64,000 nucleotides of DNA from Cunninghamella blakesleeana (GCA_017871115.1 JAFCIZ010000005.1:5810163-5874162); one strand, 5' to 3'; shown: positions 49,914 to 60,838, counted from the first letter of the stretch. Notes: generated from the sequence alone by a model not told the origin. Numbers and translations: made by a program.

Positions 49914-52835
49914 TAATGGATATAAAATAAAATAAATTAATATGAAATATTTTTATAAATTTTTATAAAAAAATAAATAATAATTTATTTCTCTTGTAAC
50001 TTTTTTAAAAAAAGTTTATTATTGTCTTATTATATATATTATTTATTTTTATTATTATTATGTGTTATTTTATGTATTTCATTTTAATTACTATGTTTAC
50101 TATTTTTTTAATGTAAAAATTAATATATATATATATATATATATATATCAATTGCTTAATATTTTAACGGATCAATGGTATGGTATTTTTTACAATATGG
50201 ATTAATTTTAACATACAAACTAGGATAAAATATAAAGAAAATTGAGATAGGGTTGTAATAAAAAATAAAAAATAAAAATAATAATCAAACCCAATGTCAC
50301 TATTTTTCTTTTATAGTAAATATTTAGAATTAAGCCGTTTATCAATACTAATAATAATAGTAATAATAACCAGTGATTAAAAGATTAAAAAAAATACAAC
50401 CCTTTTTTATATTTATATTTTTATTTAATCGATATGTACAAGAATTTTCAAAAACAGTAGCTAAATAATTATATAAACCTTTGGAACAAATATCAGTGGT
50501 ATTAAAAAAGCAAACAACTGGCTTTGATCATGTTATTTTTTAAAGCTTAATATAATTGATTACAACCATGGGCATTTATAAGTAAAAATAATGATACTAA
50601 TAAATGGTACAATATATAAAAAAAGCTTGTGTTATATATATATATATAATTTTTTTTTAAATATAAATCAAGTATTAATAAAAAGTGAATAGTATTATGA
50701 AATAGCTCAACAATGAAAATGAAAACCATAGTAGTTTCTTTTAAACATTTAGAGTTTTTATTTTTAAAAAATATAAGAACGATTAGAATACAAATAGAGA
50801 ATAATGCAACAAATCAACCTACTTATTTATTTATTGCTTAAAAAGAAGACAGCTCTAACTATAATCTTTATCCTATCCATCAGATCTTATTTTAATTAGC
50901 AAAGCATACGACACAACAAATATTGCCCTTTTTTTCAGCCAATAACAGTGGATCATATCAATACTTGAACTACAAATAATAAACTCTTTGTGTTTTACTC
51001 TTAATTGTAAATATAAATTAAAAAATAAATTGAAAGTACATCGAAGGTTTAGAAATGAGAAGGAATCCAAGTAATACATATATATATATATATATATACA
51101 AATAGAACAACCTGATAATAGTCTCATACTTTTATGACGGAATATGTTAAATCATTTGAACGGCAAAATAAGTTCGCCTTTATATCGCCATAATATTGCC
51201 ATATATATCTAACAAATATTATTACGAACCAAAAATAAATGAAAAAAATGAAAAATTGAAAATATTATCAAAAAAGTGAATAAGGAATTAAGAATAATAT
51301 CATTAAGGAAAGTGAGAGAGGTATAAACTTTTTTCAAGTATTTATTAAAGACTATTAAACGATTTTTTTTTTGAATATTATTTTAGTAAAAAAAGTATTA
51401 TAGATAGTACTAGTTTATAGATACTAAATAACCGGTGCCAAATTGTTAAAATTGTGATTACGAAAGTTGAACAATATTACGACAATAAAATCAAAGAATC
51501 ATCAAACGTAACTTAGCAAACTATACTACTAACAGTCATTCTACAATAAAAAAAAAATATTGGAATATATAGACGTAATATTATATCCACAACTGCTGTT
51601 GTAAGTTTTATATAGTTAGAATCAGGTAATAAGTATATATGTATACATATAAAGGGCTACCCAAATTTATTTAGTGAATATATGAAACATCGTATATATA
51701 TAATGTTATACTGAGAGTTTTTTCTTAAAAAAAGGTGAAATTATTTTGTATGTGTATTTTATAAATGTTTTACTGGTTAATCTATTTGAAAATAATTGTT
51801 TTTTTTTTACAATATATATAAAGGTAAAAAATTATATATCATGTTTTAAAATCTAAAATGGAAAGGTATTTTTCAGAAAAGAAACTTTAATTTTTTATTT
51901 TTAAATTCGAACTTTTATTTTTCTCTTTCTCTTCTTTTTTTTTTATAAAACAACAAAAAATAAAGTAATTGTTAAAATAATATTAAATGATGCTGAATAT
52001 ATATTACCACAGTAAGAAATATCTAAACTAACCAATAAATATCTTCAATATGCAAAAGATATTGAAAATATTACAATGACTACTTATAGAAACCTAAAGC
52101 AGATTAATATTTCTAACACTGAAGGTTTAAATCAATTGGTGCAGGTTTAATCATTGTATTTGTATCTTTTTTTATTCAGTTTCATAAGGATGGTAGTGAA
52201 AAACGTTCCATTTATTATTTTTAAAAATTAAAAATTAAAAGAAGAAAAATGAGAGCGAAATCAAGAAATTATAGTCTTCAATCACTTCATAAATAATGAA
52301 AAATTCACATATTCTATTTCTTTAATTTTTTAAAGTTGATACATATATTTATAGGATCTATAGCATAATAAAAATAAATAAATAAAAAGAAAGAAGTATA
52401 GATTTATATGAAATGTTTAAAATCACACTATACTTATAATATTAGCTATTTAAATGATACAATAACACTATATTACCACATTATATTTAACATACACAAA
52501 TAAATATATTTATAATAAAACAATATATTTCTAATTAAGGTATGAATTTAATTTAACAAGTTTACACATAAATATTTTTTATAGTATATTTATTGAAGCA
52601 TACACAAACACCTGTTTTATTATATTTTTTAATAAAAAATAACCAGAAATATCATAATACAACACTTTTTGTTTTACTTTTTTTTTAGTTCATTTTTTAT
52701 TAACCAACCCTAACGTATTGTTGAATTAAAAAAACAAGTGAACGAACAAGCAATCAGCAATAATATATATATAAATAAAAATGGCAAAAAATGGTATCAT
52801 TGGAAAGCTTTTGGTCTATAGGTTACAAACCCTTG

Positions 52836-52896
<61 letters not shown>

Positions 52897-53603
52897 AAAG
52901 TAGAGAATAAAAAAGAATGATATGTCACTAGCATTTACATGATTGAGTATGTCGAAGTTTTAAAATATGTAATTTTGAGAATTATGGATAATATACACAT
53001 ATATTCATATCGGGTTTTTGTGCATATCAAATTATAAAAATAGTAGTATTAGAAAGCTCTCGATGTATAGTGTCAATATATTTAAAAAAATATGTCACTA
53101 ACATTTCAATATTTGAAGACATTAGTGTTTGAAAATCCTCTATTTTTGGGATTTTTTTTTACAATATTGGAGATTATTCAGATACTCACGATCGCAATGA
53201 TTCGCTCATAAAGAGTGTATATAAATATTTGGGAATTACAGTCTGACAATCTGCAGATAATTAACAGCGGTACACACGAACAATTGGATAATGATCAATA
53301 AACAATTAAACATAAAATATTTATTTATTTGCAAATCATAAGTAATAGCGAAATCATTAATGAAAGGAATTAAAGTAAAAAAATATAAGTGATAGTGGAA
53401 GTATTTAAAAAGAAAATATATAAAGAAATACAATCATAATGTTAGAAAAAAAGAAGAAAATAAAGGTTAATAACCACGGGGCATTCGAATTACAACTTTG
53501 TCACCTTTATAACGCCAAACTTTGTCTGCATTTAATGATGGCAGACAAAAATAGTTGGTATTTATATGGTTGTACAAGGTTTCATGAAATTCGAGAATCT
53601 CCT
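49914..53603. other. Gene-poor interval opening the subtelomeric region
   Basis: 3.7 kb of AT-rich DNA. On the plus strand 51962-52150 reads as one frame with a single internal stop (segments NDAEYILPQ and EISKLTNKYLQYAKDIEN), so it may be a decayed exon of unknown origin. A minus-strand frame at 50873-51127 is open but unrecognised. TA microsatellites lie at about 50132-50158 and 51076-51098. A poly(A)-tailed repeat at 52786 is annotated separately. Confidence 0.4.
52786..52894 (+). repeat. Poly(A)-tailed dispersed repeat, copy 1
   Basis: A 50 bp core (ATGGTATCATTGGAAAGCTT, then TTGGTCTATAGGTTAC) ends directly in an A run of about 59. The same core, with a few changes and again followed by A, occurs at 63134-63192. 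A more degenerate version (ATTAGAAAGCTCTCGATGTATAG) is at about 53048. The shared core plus A-tail suggests reverse-transcribed short elements. Confidence 0.55.
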
Positions 53604-55870
53604 TCAAAAATTTCCACCAGCTTCAATGTAAGATTGTACTATAAGGTAATATGCCCTACGAGCACCAATGCCAAAAAAGTAGTGTTTTTTGGTTAGTAGA
53701 CTGGTGAAATCTAGATCACTTGATGGTTTTTTGAATATATGAGTAGACATTTGGGAAGCCAATTCATGTGAAACTACCGAAGTAGATTCGTATTTTCCAC
53801 CCTATTAAAAACAACAATAATAATAATTTTAGTTCAACTTAAAAAAAAAAAAAAAAAAGTAAATATCTTAGAGTTACTTACATATATTGAATCAAAAAGG
53901 GTTCTATCGGTAAAGGCTCTTTCATCAAGCAATTTTATTTCACCTGTAAAATCACGACTTATATAATCACGAGGAGGTTTACCTCTTTTATTGTCAAAAA
54001 TAAGCCATGCTTCTTGAAAATAACACCTAAGCAAGAATTTAATAAATTCTATAGACAATCCATTATTTCTCCAAGAATTTATAACCATATCAAAACTGTT
54101 AACTGAGGTGATAGAATCATATTCGAGAAGTGGTGGTAAATTTAATAATGGATTATTGTTAATAGTTGAAGATGTAGTTAAGGTGTTATTGAAAGGTGGA
54201 TTAAGGGGGTTTGAAAGCAATGTTTCGAAATTTAAACCTTGTATACTAATTGTAGGTCTTGTATTACTTGGTATATAATCATCATCGATAGAATTAGATT
54301 CCAGGTTTAGTAGAGATGATATAACATTGCGATTCAAACAATCTTGTAATACAATACGATTTCCATCATCAAAAGTGAAAAGGTCAGGATAAAATTGGAT
54401 ACCAGATGATCTTGATGTATAAGAATTTAAAAAGGTACCAACGTTTTTCCATTTTGAATAATCCAATGGTCTAGAATTCAATCCACACATTAAATAGCAA
54501 ACAATCAAAAAAGCTGTATAATGTTGAACACTATAAGGCTTTACTGATGTCTTTTGTAGAAATATGTTTTGAGACACAAGGTGTAAAGAAAAAAAGCGAT
54601 GATAAAGGTAGGCAGCCAATAATGACGTTGGAACAGATTGAATATGCTGGACACACGAACTAAAAATAAACATAGCAGTCAGTAAAATTAATAATAAAAT
54701 GATAATATATTAATAAAAGGATTTACCTGGATTTTTGTATTAACTGCTCAAGATTAATAGTGGAATGATTGACCCTAAATTCCATTCTTGCAGGATAGGT
54801 TTCGCCTTGTAACTTTGCTGATTCCAAAGTATCATTGGCATAGTCCTAAAAAATAATTGTTATTAATTAACATGAACAAAAAATAATATTAAATAAATAA
54901 ATAAAAATAACTATACCTTATATGTATTGTACTTTGAGCTATTATCCATTAAAATTACTGGATCTATATCAGCTTCATGACGTAAGTTATCAGACTGATG
55001 CCGTTTATAAAAAAGAGATTTTATAGTATGATAACATTGCATTTTCAAAACACCTTGATCACCAAAAGTATTATTGCCAGACCAATGACTAAAACCTGCC
55101 ACATTTGTAAAACCAGCAAACGCATCAAAACGATTGTATTTTACATAAAGAGATGATGGTAAAAATAGGGATATGATCGAACGGTGTTGAAGAGGAATAT
55201 CTGGATTAGTGATAGACCAAAGTAGAGTATTTCCTGTTTGACCAAAACTAAAGGAGATATCATAATAAAAGTTGGAATCGTTTATCAAAGACCAATTTAG
55301 TTCGTTTTTGAAAAGTGGTTTAATGTCATCAATACTATTAATAGTAGACTTGAAGCCATTACCATTACAAACAAAAAAGAAGTCCTGAAAAACATATAAC
55401 CCAGTGTTTTTATCATTGATTTTATTACGCAAGATATCAGTAAGACGTTCTGTTTCCTCTTGTTGTAAATAAAACTGATAACCAATGTTCAACTTTCCGT
55501 CCTTCCCTTTTGAATGATGGTGTGCATTACTATATTAAAGAGGAAGGATTGATAGGTGTTATGGTTGTATTAATGAGGTTTTCTTTACCTTTAGTGTTTG
55601 GTGAAGAAAAAGATTTAGGAGGTGATGAAAGTTTAACTAAATAATACAAAATATAAACAATGGTTGATTAAAAATAAACGGTACAATGAATTATTATTAT
55701 ATGTATATAGTTTTTTTTTTTTTTTTTTTTTTTTTATAAAGTTTACCTAAAGAAGGACTGGCTGAACGAGGGTGAGAAATAATCAGTGGTGGTTCAGAGT
55801 TATCATCGTCCGAAAAAGAGAAATAATACTCTGGAATAGGGTTTCCTAAAGCATCAAGCGAAGTAGGTAT
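53604..55870 (-). CDS. Unrecognised multi-exon gene, 5' end missing or displaced
   Basis: Six exons fit with perfect phase: 55870-55747, 55636-55589, 55506-54917, 54845-54727, 54659-53882 and 53801-53604, 618 residues, no stop inside. No start codon is found: the first visible exon begins at an acceptor, and upstream DNA is occupied by a plus-strand integrase relic. I recognise no domain. Distinctive strings are LQQEETERLTDILRNKI, LLWSITNPDIPLQHRS, FDAFAGFTNVAGFSHWSG, KMQCYHTIKSLFYKRHQSD, YPARMEFRV and FGIGARRAYYLIVQSYIE. It begins Ser/Pro-rich and is otherwise globular, rich in Tyr, Phe and Asn. Intact frames over six exons suggest a recently functional gene. Its subtelomeric, transposon-rich location and lack of recognised orthology suggest a lineage-specific, possibly mobile-element-borne family. 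Confidence 0.7.
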
Positions 55871-55916
55871 CTACAAGCTTGGATTGGTCTAACAATTATG
55901 GTAAAGCGGCCAAACT

Positions 55917-56655
55917 AGCTATTAATTATCTTTGGCGAAAGTATATTCTTCTATGAGATCTGAGGATGTTGTTGCTTTTCTCTACAAAGACATATTTTGT
56001 ACTTATGGACCTCCGATAGAAATCCTTCTGATAATGGTACTCCTTTTGTTGCTGAAGCGGTTTCTGAATTTGTATGTTTTGTCAATAGTACATATCATCC
56101 AATTACGAATGGGAAGGTTGAGCATCTTAATGGTGTATTGATTAAAAGTGTGAAAAAACTTTGTGAAAATAATCTGTTAGAATGGGATGTTCATATACCT
56201 GCTGTTCTATATTCATACAGAACGAAAAGTATGGCTTCTGTAGGTATAAGTCCATTTGAAGCTCTTTATATTGTGCCCCCGTTATCCTTTGATCATGACC
56301 CTTTACGTTTATTTGGTGAACAACTTGGTGTCGAAAGAATCTACATAAGGATGGGTAAACATTTGGAAGGCGTTGAAGACTGTGTTAAAAAGGGTTCTGC
56401 CAAGATAGAAGTAGAAAAATACGGTTCCATTCATGTTGGACAATGGTGTTGACTAAAAGAGACGTTAGGATCAATAAGCTAGTACCTAATTATTTTAATA
56501 AGACTTATCGTGTAGTTGTCATGTATAGTAGTCGCAATTGTAGATTACAAGAAGTTAATACTGGTCGTTATTTAAAAAGGAACATCAATGTTAATAAATT
56601 TATATATGAAAAAATAAAAATAAAAATAAAGAAAAATAAAAATAAAGAAAAATAA
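55917..56655 (+). pseudogene. Ty3/gypsy-type retrotransposon integrase remnant
   Basis: DDE integrase of an LTR retrotransposon, broken. The reading MRSEDVVAFLYKDIFCTYGPP shifts frame near 56015 into SDNGTPFVAEAVSEFV (second catalytic Asp). It then runs through HPITNGKVEHLNGVLIKSVKK (catalytic Glu) and ISPFEALYIVPP, and shifts again near 56445 into VLTKRDVRINKLVPNYFNKTYRVV, the usual C-terminal integrase tail (GPY-like). The first catalytic Asp, the zinc-binding N-terminus and all upstream gag-pol are missing. The left edge lies within about 50 bp of the first visible exon of the minus-strand unknown gene. At least two frameshifts make it non-functional. Confidence 0.85.
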
Positions 56656-56703
56656 AGAAAAATAAAAATATAAAAAAGTAAAAGTGATTTTAATATAGAA
56701 CGT

Positions 56704-57075
56704 GAAAAAAAAGGAGGAATTCTATTTTATTTTCCGCATGGGTAGGGTTGGTATAGTGATCTGAGAATGAAATAAATCTTAATCACGTACTTTATCAATT
56801 TGCCTGTAGTGATTATATTATAATTTTGATTATTTTTTTTTGTTTAATAGCTTTAATAACATTTGTATACCTTAAAAAAATCATATAAATTCGATTTTAT
56901 TTCTAATTCAATAAAAAGCAAGCTTTTTCTCGTTTTCAAAACTTTTCTCATAATTTTTATTTTAATCTTATTTTATTTCTAAACTACATATTCTTATCCG
57001 AACTTTAGCCCTCTTATCTGGCTTTAATTCATTTTTTTTCTGCTATAAATCAAACTTTATTTTTTTAAATTTTGA
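56704..57075 (+). repeat. Polypurine tract and LTR-like repeat, distal copy
   Basis: A purine-only stretch (AAAAAAAAGGAGGAA at about 56705) lies just behind the integrase remnant, where a polypurine tract would prime plus-strand synthesis. From about 56750 to 57075 the sequence matches, in inverse orientation, the segment at 10680-11000. The order integrase, polypurine tract, shared repeat fits a 3' LTR. Exact LTR borders and target-site duplications are not discernible. Confidence 0.6.
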
Positions 57076-57846
57076 TATAAATATGCAAATATAAGTCATG
57101 ATTTCATAATAATAATAAAAGCTACACTTTTCTTTAGCGTATTAGTCACTAATCTTGATTTTTTTTTTTTTTATTATTTTATTTCTTTTGGTTGAAGTAT
57201 TTGGAACTATTTTATTTTTTTATTTTATTTTATTTATTTTATTTTTATTTTTTCTTGTTTTATACTTTTTTAATTGGATAGGTGATCGAATTAAATGTAT
57301 CAAACGTATATTTTTTATTTTATTCTCAACTCTTGAACCTAGTTACTTTCGGTTGAAGCACTACGCATATTAGATGTGTTAAATCTGCTATATATATAAA
57401 TGTATTAGAACAAAGCGCATCGTTTAGACAATAGTAATAGTTATAAATACACACGCAAATATTATAATAATAAAACTTTTTATTAAGCAATTATCAGAGT
57501 TGAAAAAGTTATTATTTTATTTTTGTTCTAGGTCATTGCCTTATTAATTTTTTTTTGTAAATTCTATGCTATATTAGTTATAAATATATTATCTATTCAA
57601 TCAATATAATATTGCAAAGGATTTAATAATAAAAGAAGAGGTTAAACGAAAATAAATAATTAAATAATAAATAGAAAGATGTGGTGAGCGGGGGATAAAG
57701 CTATAAGATTTTACAGTGTCTTGAGTTTGAATTCAGCCAATTTTTTTTTTTCAGATTCTTTATTTATTAAATTTGGACTATATGAAAACTTCATTCAGAC
57801 TTATGTTTAATAAAAAACTAGACTTTATCTAAACTATGTTCAAAAA
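57076..57846. other. Spacer with tRNA-like sequence
   Basis: AT-rich DNA without a gene. At 57679-57740 GTGGTGAGCGGGGGATAAAGC followed by GAGTTTGAATTC and a T10 run resembles the A-box, B-box and terminator of a decayed Leu/Ser-type tRNA or a tRNA-derived SINE; no cloverleaf forms convincingly. The open frame at 57155-57373 is T-rich and not credible. Confidence 0.4.
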
Positions 57847-57849
57847 ATA

Positions 57850-58260
57850 AGTTGCTCTTTATACAAACAACGATCCCAAAAGCTTATTGAATGCCTAATC
57901 CATCCTTGGCAATCTTCTACAGTGACAGTGTTACAAGTAGCTGCTATCCTTGGAGTTAGTTGGTCATTCTCTGATAAAGGATGTCACTTTGTGTTTGACT
58001 TGATTTTTGCCCAGCATTCTTCAATAGGATTTAAAAAAGGTAAATGTGGTAGCATAAATAATGGCTTATTATCATATTTCTTTATACTTTCTACAACAAA
58101 TTCTGAATGATGAATCCTGCAATTATCCATGACAATGTAACCACCTTGCTTCCCTTGCTTATCCAAAATACCCATGGTTTGTTCCATGAATTTTACTACA
58201 TGATAAGCAGTTGTACCTTTGTTTATCTTTCTTTTTGATTTTCCATCTTGATCTTTTACC
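57850..58260 (-). pseudogene. Tc1/mariner-type transposase fragment
   Basis: The longest intact frame is 58187-57984. It contains VMDNCRIHHSEFVVESI (second catalytic Asp) and PLFMLPHLPFLNPIEECWAKIKS (third acidic residue in the NPIEE box), both typical of the DDE_3 domain of Tc1/mariner and IS630-type transposases. Upstream the frame continues with HVVKFMEQTMGILDKQG. Downstream, after a stop at K-S-N-T-K, other frames continue with RIAATC and TVTVEDCQGWIRHS, so the C-terminus is frameshifted. The first Asp and the N-terminal HTH are missing. Terminal inverted repeats were not found. Non-autonomous relic. Confidence 0.85.
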
Positions 58261-59368
58261 TTTCTTTTTTTTTTTTTTTATTGTCAGACAAAGGGAACTC
58301 TTGCCGTATCAGGCTACTTAAGCCTATAGTAAATAAATATAATACTAGGGTTATATAATAGTAAAATAGTATAAAGTAAAATAATGATAATGATCGGCAA
58401 GTGCACTAAGATTAAAATATATAATCTTTTATTTAAATGAATAGCTATACTAAATAAGGATTTAAATCTAACTCGGATATATTATTATCTTTAACTGTCA
58501 AATTTAACTTTATAAACTTAATGATTAAAAGTCCCTATATTAAATCTAACTATATTACTACATTAATATATATATAAGAACCAATGACAGTTATCATGGA
58601 TCATCATATAGTAATAATAAAATATATGAAAGATCGTCATAATGGGGTTATAAATCGTATTGATTAATATCACTAATCATATGAAAAGTGAAATATTATT
58701 TTATATAAATACCAAAGCAGAATTAGATTATTATTACAATCTTCATCTTATATTCATAATAAAAACAATCAACCAAGGAATTTCACTTAATTGTTTTGTT
58801 TTCTCTTTTGATATATACTATATTATTTATTTTACCTATTTTAATTTTAACATATTTTTCAGTTCTCTTTCTCATCTTTTTCAGATTTAATATGTTTACA
58901 CATATAACGAATAACTTTACGTTCATTACAAACATAGACAATCTTAGGACTTTTAAGACCGTCTATATTAAACAAAGTATGAGCAGAACGATCCAAATGT
59001 TCAAAAAAGCTGTTAGGTTTGGTAGAGAAATATAATAAAAAAAATAAAAGTTAAGACAAAAGAAATATTGTGAAACTATTGATTAATCTTTATTCAAATG
59101 TATAAAAACAAGGGTTATATTTATACTTTTTAGTTTATTAGTGACTATAGGTTTAATTTATACAATATATAATATGAAAATAGAACTATAGAGTTATCTA
59201 GTAAAGGTAACGCGAATTAGAATGGAGTTTAAAGTATGCTTTATGATAATGGATCTGCGAGATTAGAAGATTTAAAGTCATAACATAGAATAAACTAATG
59301 GAAATGATTCATCTCATATCAGGTACACAGTAGTGATTTTATAATAAATATTAAATATTTCATGTGTG
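58261..59368. other. Spacer with decayed minus-strand ORF
   Basis: Mostly AT-rich. On the minus strand about 59031-58859 is open for about 57 codons (KPNSFFEHLDRSAHTLFN, then PKIVYVCNERKVIRYMCKH, ending at a stop at 58859). The codon usage looks protein-like, but no start codon is present and the family is unknown. Its 5' edge enters the direct repeat at 59011-59094. It may be the 3' end of a further broken subtelomeric gene. Confidence 0.4.
59011..59094 (+). repeat. Direct repeat flanking the Rep cassette, left copy
   Basis: About 84 bp starting TGTTAGGTTTGGT and containing ATAAAAGTTAAGACAAAAGA and TATTGTGAAACTATTGATTA. It matches 60762-60838 at roughly 88 percent by eye. Spacing between copies is about 1.75 kb. 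Confidence 0.75.
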
Positions 59369-60208
59369 TTATAAGTGTATTATAATTATGAAGTCATTTA
59401 ATATCGTTATTTTATGGTAAATACAACAAAAGTTCATGTAAACATGAAAGTGAGGATTACCTTCTTTATGTAGTTTTTTAACTAATAATAATTTATTTAT
59501 ATTATTTCTTATTTGATCTGGTCGATTTTTACCTTCATCAAGATTCTTAAGTTTTATCATTACTTCATCAATACTAATAAAATTATTAGCTTGAGAATAA
59601 GTTAAGAATACAGATTTTCTTTGGAAGCGAAAGCCTTCAGTCTTTTTATTATTTTTTTTATTTCCATGTATAAGAGATTTATCACTTAATATATTATTAA
59701 GAATTTCAGAATCCAATTCACATATATCTAAAATACGTTTCTTAAATGATTCCATATTTTTTAATATTTTATCATTACCCTTTAATGAATTTTCCAAAAA
59801 GGAAAAGAGTTCCCCAACGATACTCTCGCTATCTTTAAATTCATAATAAGGATTATTAATGTCAAATTCGGAACCTTTAGCAATACATAACATATGCTTA
59901 AACAATAGGTCAAATTTTTCTAATAATTTTTGATTTTTTTTTTTCAAAACATTTTTTAAATTGACCGAAAGTTCAGAAAGGTAATCATTTAATTTTTTAA
60001 CAAAAATGTCTTTAGAGACATTTTGAGTATTAAGTTTTGGTTCAATTTCATCTTCACAGTTAGAAGGAACGTAATCATCGAACCATTCATCATCAAAGTC
60101 AGGTTCTGGAGGAGAGTTATCAAATTCATTGACAACTTCTTGATATTGACCATTAGGGTAACAGTCTTCGCAGTTGTGTACAGTAATTCTGCAAACACAG
60201 ATAGGCAT
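59369..60208 (-). CDS. Truncated CRESS-DNA/geminivirus-like Rep protein
   Basis: Rolling-circle replication initiator-like ORF, 279 residues. Residues 1-195 are a leader not found in viral Rep: a Cys-rich start (CVCRITVHNCEDCYPNG), an acidic stretch with EPDFDDEWFDD, then helical Lys/Leu-rich sequence. Residues 196-260 match the start of the HUH endonuclease domain: motif I FLTYSQ (201-206; geminivirus FLTYPxC) and motif II in KLHKEGNPHFHVY (HxH at 253-255). Motif III (the YxxK tyrosine) and the superfamily 3 helicase are absent; after MNF the frame runs 19 further residues of unrelated hydrophobic sequence to a stop. I see no credible splice donor there, so the gene is probably truncated and catalytically dead. 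It is likely an endogenised CRESS-type replicon or plasmid relic. Confidence 0.7.
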   Translation of the reverse strand: MPICVCRITVHNCEDCYPNGQYQEVVNEFDNSPPEPDFDDEWFDDYVPSNCEDEIEPKLNTQNVSKDIFVKKLNDYLSELSVNLKNVLKKKNQKLLEKFDLLFKHMLCIAKGSEFDINNPYYEFKDSESIVGELFSFLENSLKGNDKILKNMESFKKRILDICELDSEILNNILSDKSLIHGNKKNNKKTEGFRFQRKSVFLTYSQANNFISIDEVMIKLKNLDEGKNRPDQIRNNINKLLLVKKLHKEGNPHFHVYMNFCCIYHKITILNDFIIIIHL

Positions 60209-60389
60209 TTTGTAAATTTAAATTTGTATATTAATGAGAATATAATTGAAATTAGTAAAATAAATTAGCCTTTTATTAATATTATAAAAAAATTCAATTT
60301 TTTTTTAAAAAAATTAAAAATAAAAAAAAAGAGCCTATGAAAAGCTCAATAAAGTATAAAATAATTTAAAAAATAAATTATTTTATTTT

Positions 60390-60752
60390 TCAACCTACCG
60401 TATTACATGGTATTGTATCACTTGTACCTCCACCAGGAGCATGTACTCTACATATACCATTTTTACAAAAACATGGAGATTGACATCTATTATGACAATT
60501 ATCTAATGGAGCAACTACTTGTTCACAAATAACATCATCTAATATTTCTTGTCTACAATCTTCTTCTACTTTTTTTTCTTCAATAATTTTGTCTATACAT
60601 TTAAAACATCCAATAAGATATTTATCATCTATACAAGTTCTTAATTCATTTAGTTTTATAGGACCATTTACATCATTTTGACAATAAATTTTTTGGCAAT
60701 TTACTTGAAAATAAGTTCCAACTATAAACAATAAAATAAACTTAGATAACAT
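60390..60752 (-). CDS. Small secreted cysteine-rich protein, 120 aa, unknown
   Basis: Single-exon ORF with an ATG at 60752 and a clear signal peptide (MLSKFILLFIVGTYFQVNCQ). The mature 100 residues contain twelve cysteines (YCQ, TCID, GCFKC, DCRQ, ICEQ, NCHNRCQSPCFCKNGICRV, PCNT), acidic/basic helices in the middle and a GGGTSDT loop near the end. The dense C-terminal C-x3-C-x3-C-x-C-x4-C cluster recalls trypsin-inhibitor-like or other disulfide knots, but no family is assigned. It lies upstream of the Rep-like ORF on the same strand (180 bp apart). Its 5' flank is the right copy of the direct repeat, so both ORFs sit in one repeat-bounded cassette. Candidate effector or telomere-proximal secreted factor. 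Confidence 0.65.
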   Translation of the reverse strand: MLSKFILLFIVGTYFQVNCQKIYCQNDVNGPIKLNELRTCIDDKYLIGCFKCIDKIIEEKKVEEDCRQEILDDVICEQVVAPLDNCHNRCQSPCFCKNGICRVHAPGGGTSDTIPCNTVG

Positions 60753-60761
60753 TTTATATAT

Positions 60762-60838
60762 TGTTAGGTTTGGTTAAAATAATAAAAAATAAAAGTTAAA
60801 ACAAAAGAGATATTGTGAAACTGTTGATTATTCTTTAT
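60762..60838 (+). repeat. Direct repeat flanking the Rep cassette, right copy
   Basis: Partner of 59011-59094, in the same orientation. It lies 10-86 bp upstream of the start codon of the secreted protein and therefore probably forms its promoter or 5' leader. Confidence 0.75.

Noticed and set aside
50873..51127. Minus-strand 84-codon frame
   Set aside because: No family, start context or splice partner is recognisable, and part of it comes from a TA microsatellite. A decayed gene is possible but unsupported.
53439..53696. Plus-strand 85-codon open frame
   Set aside because: It is antisense to the last exon of the minus-strand unknown gene, whose frame fits the upstream exons exactly.
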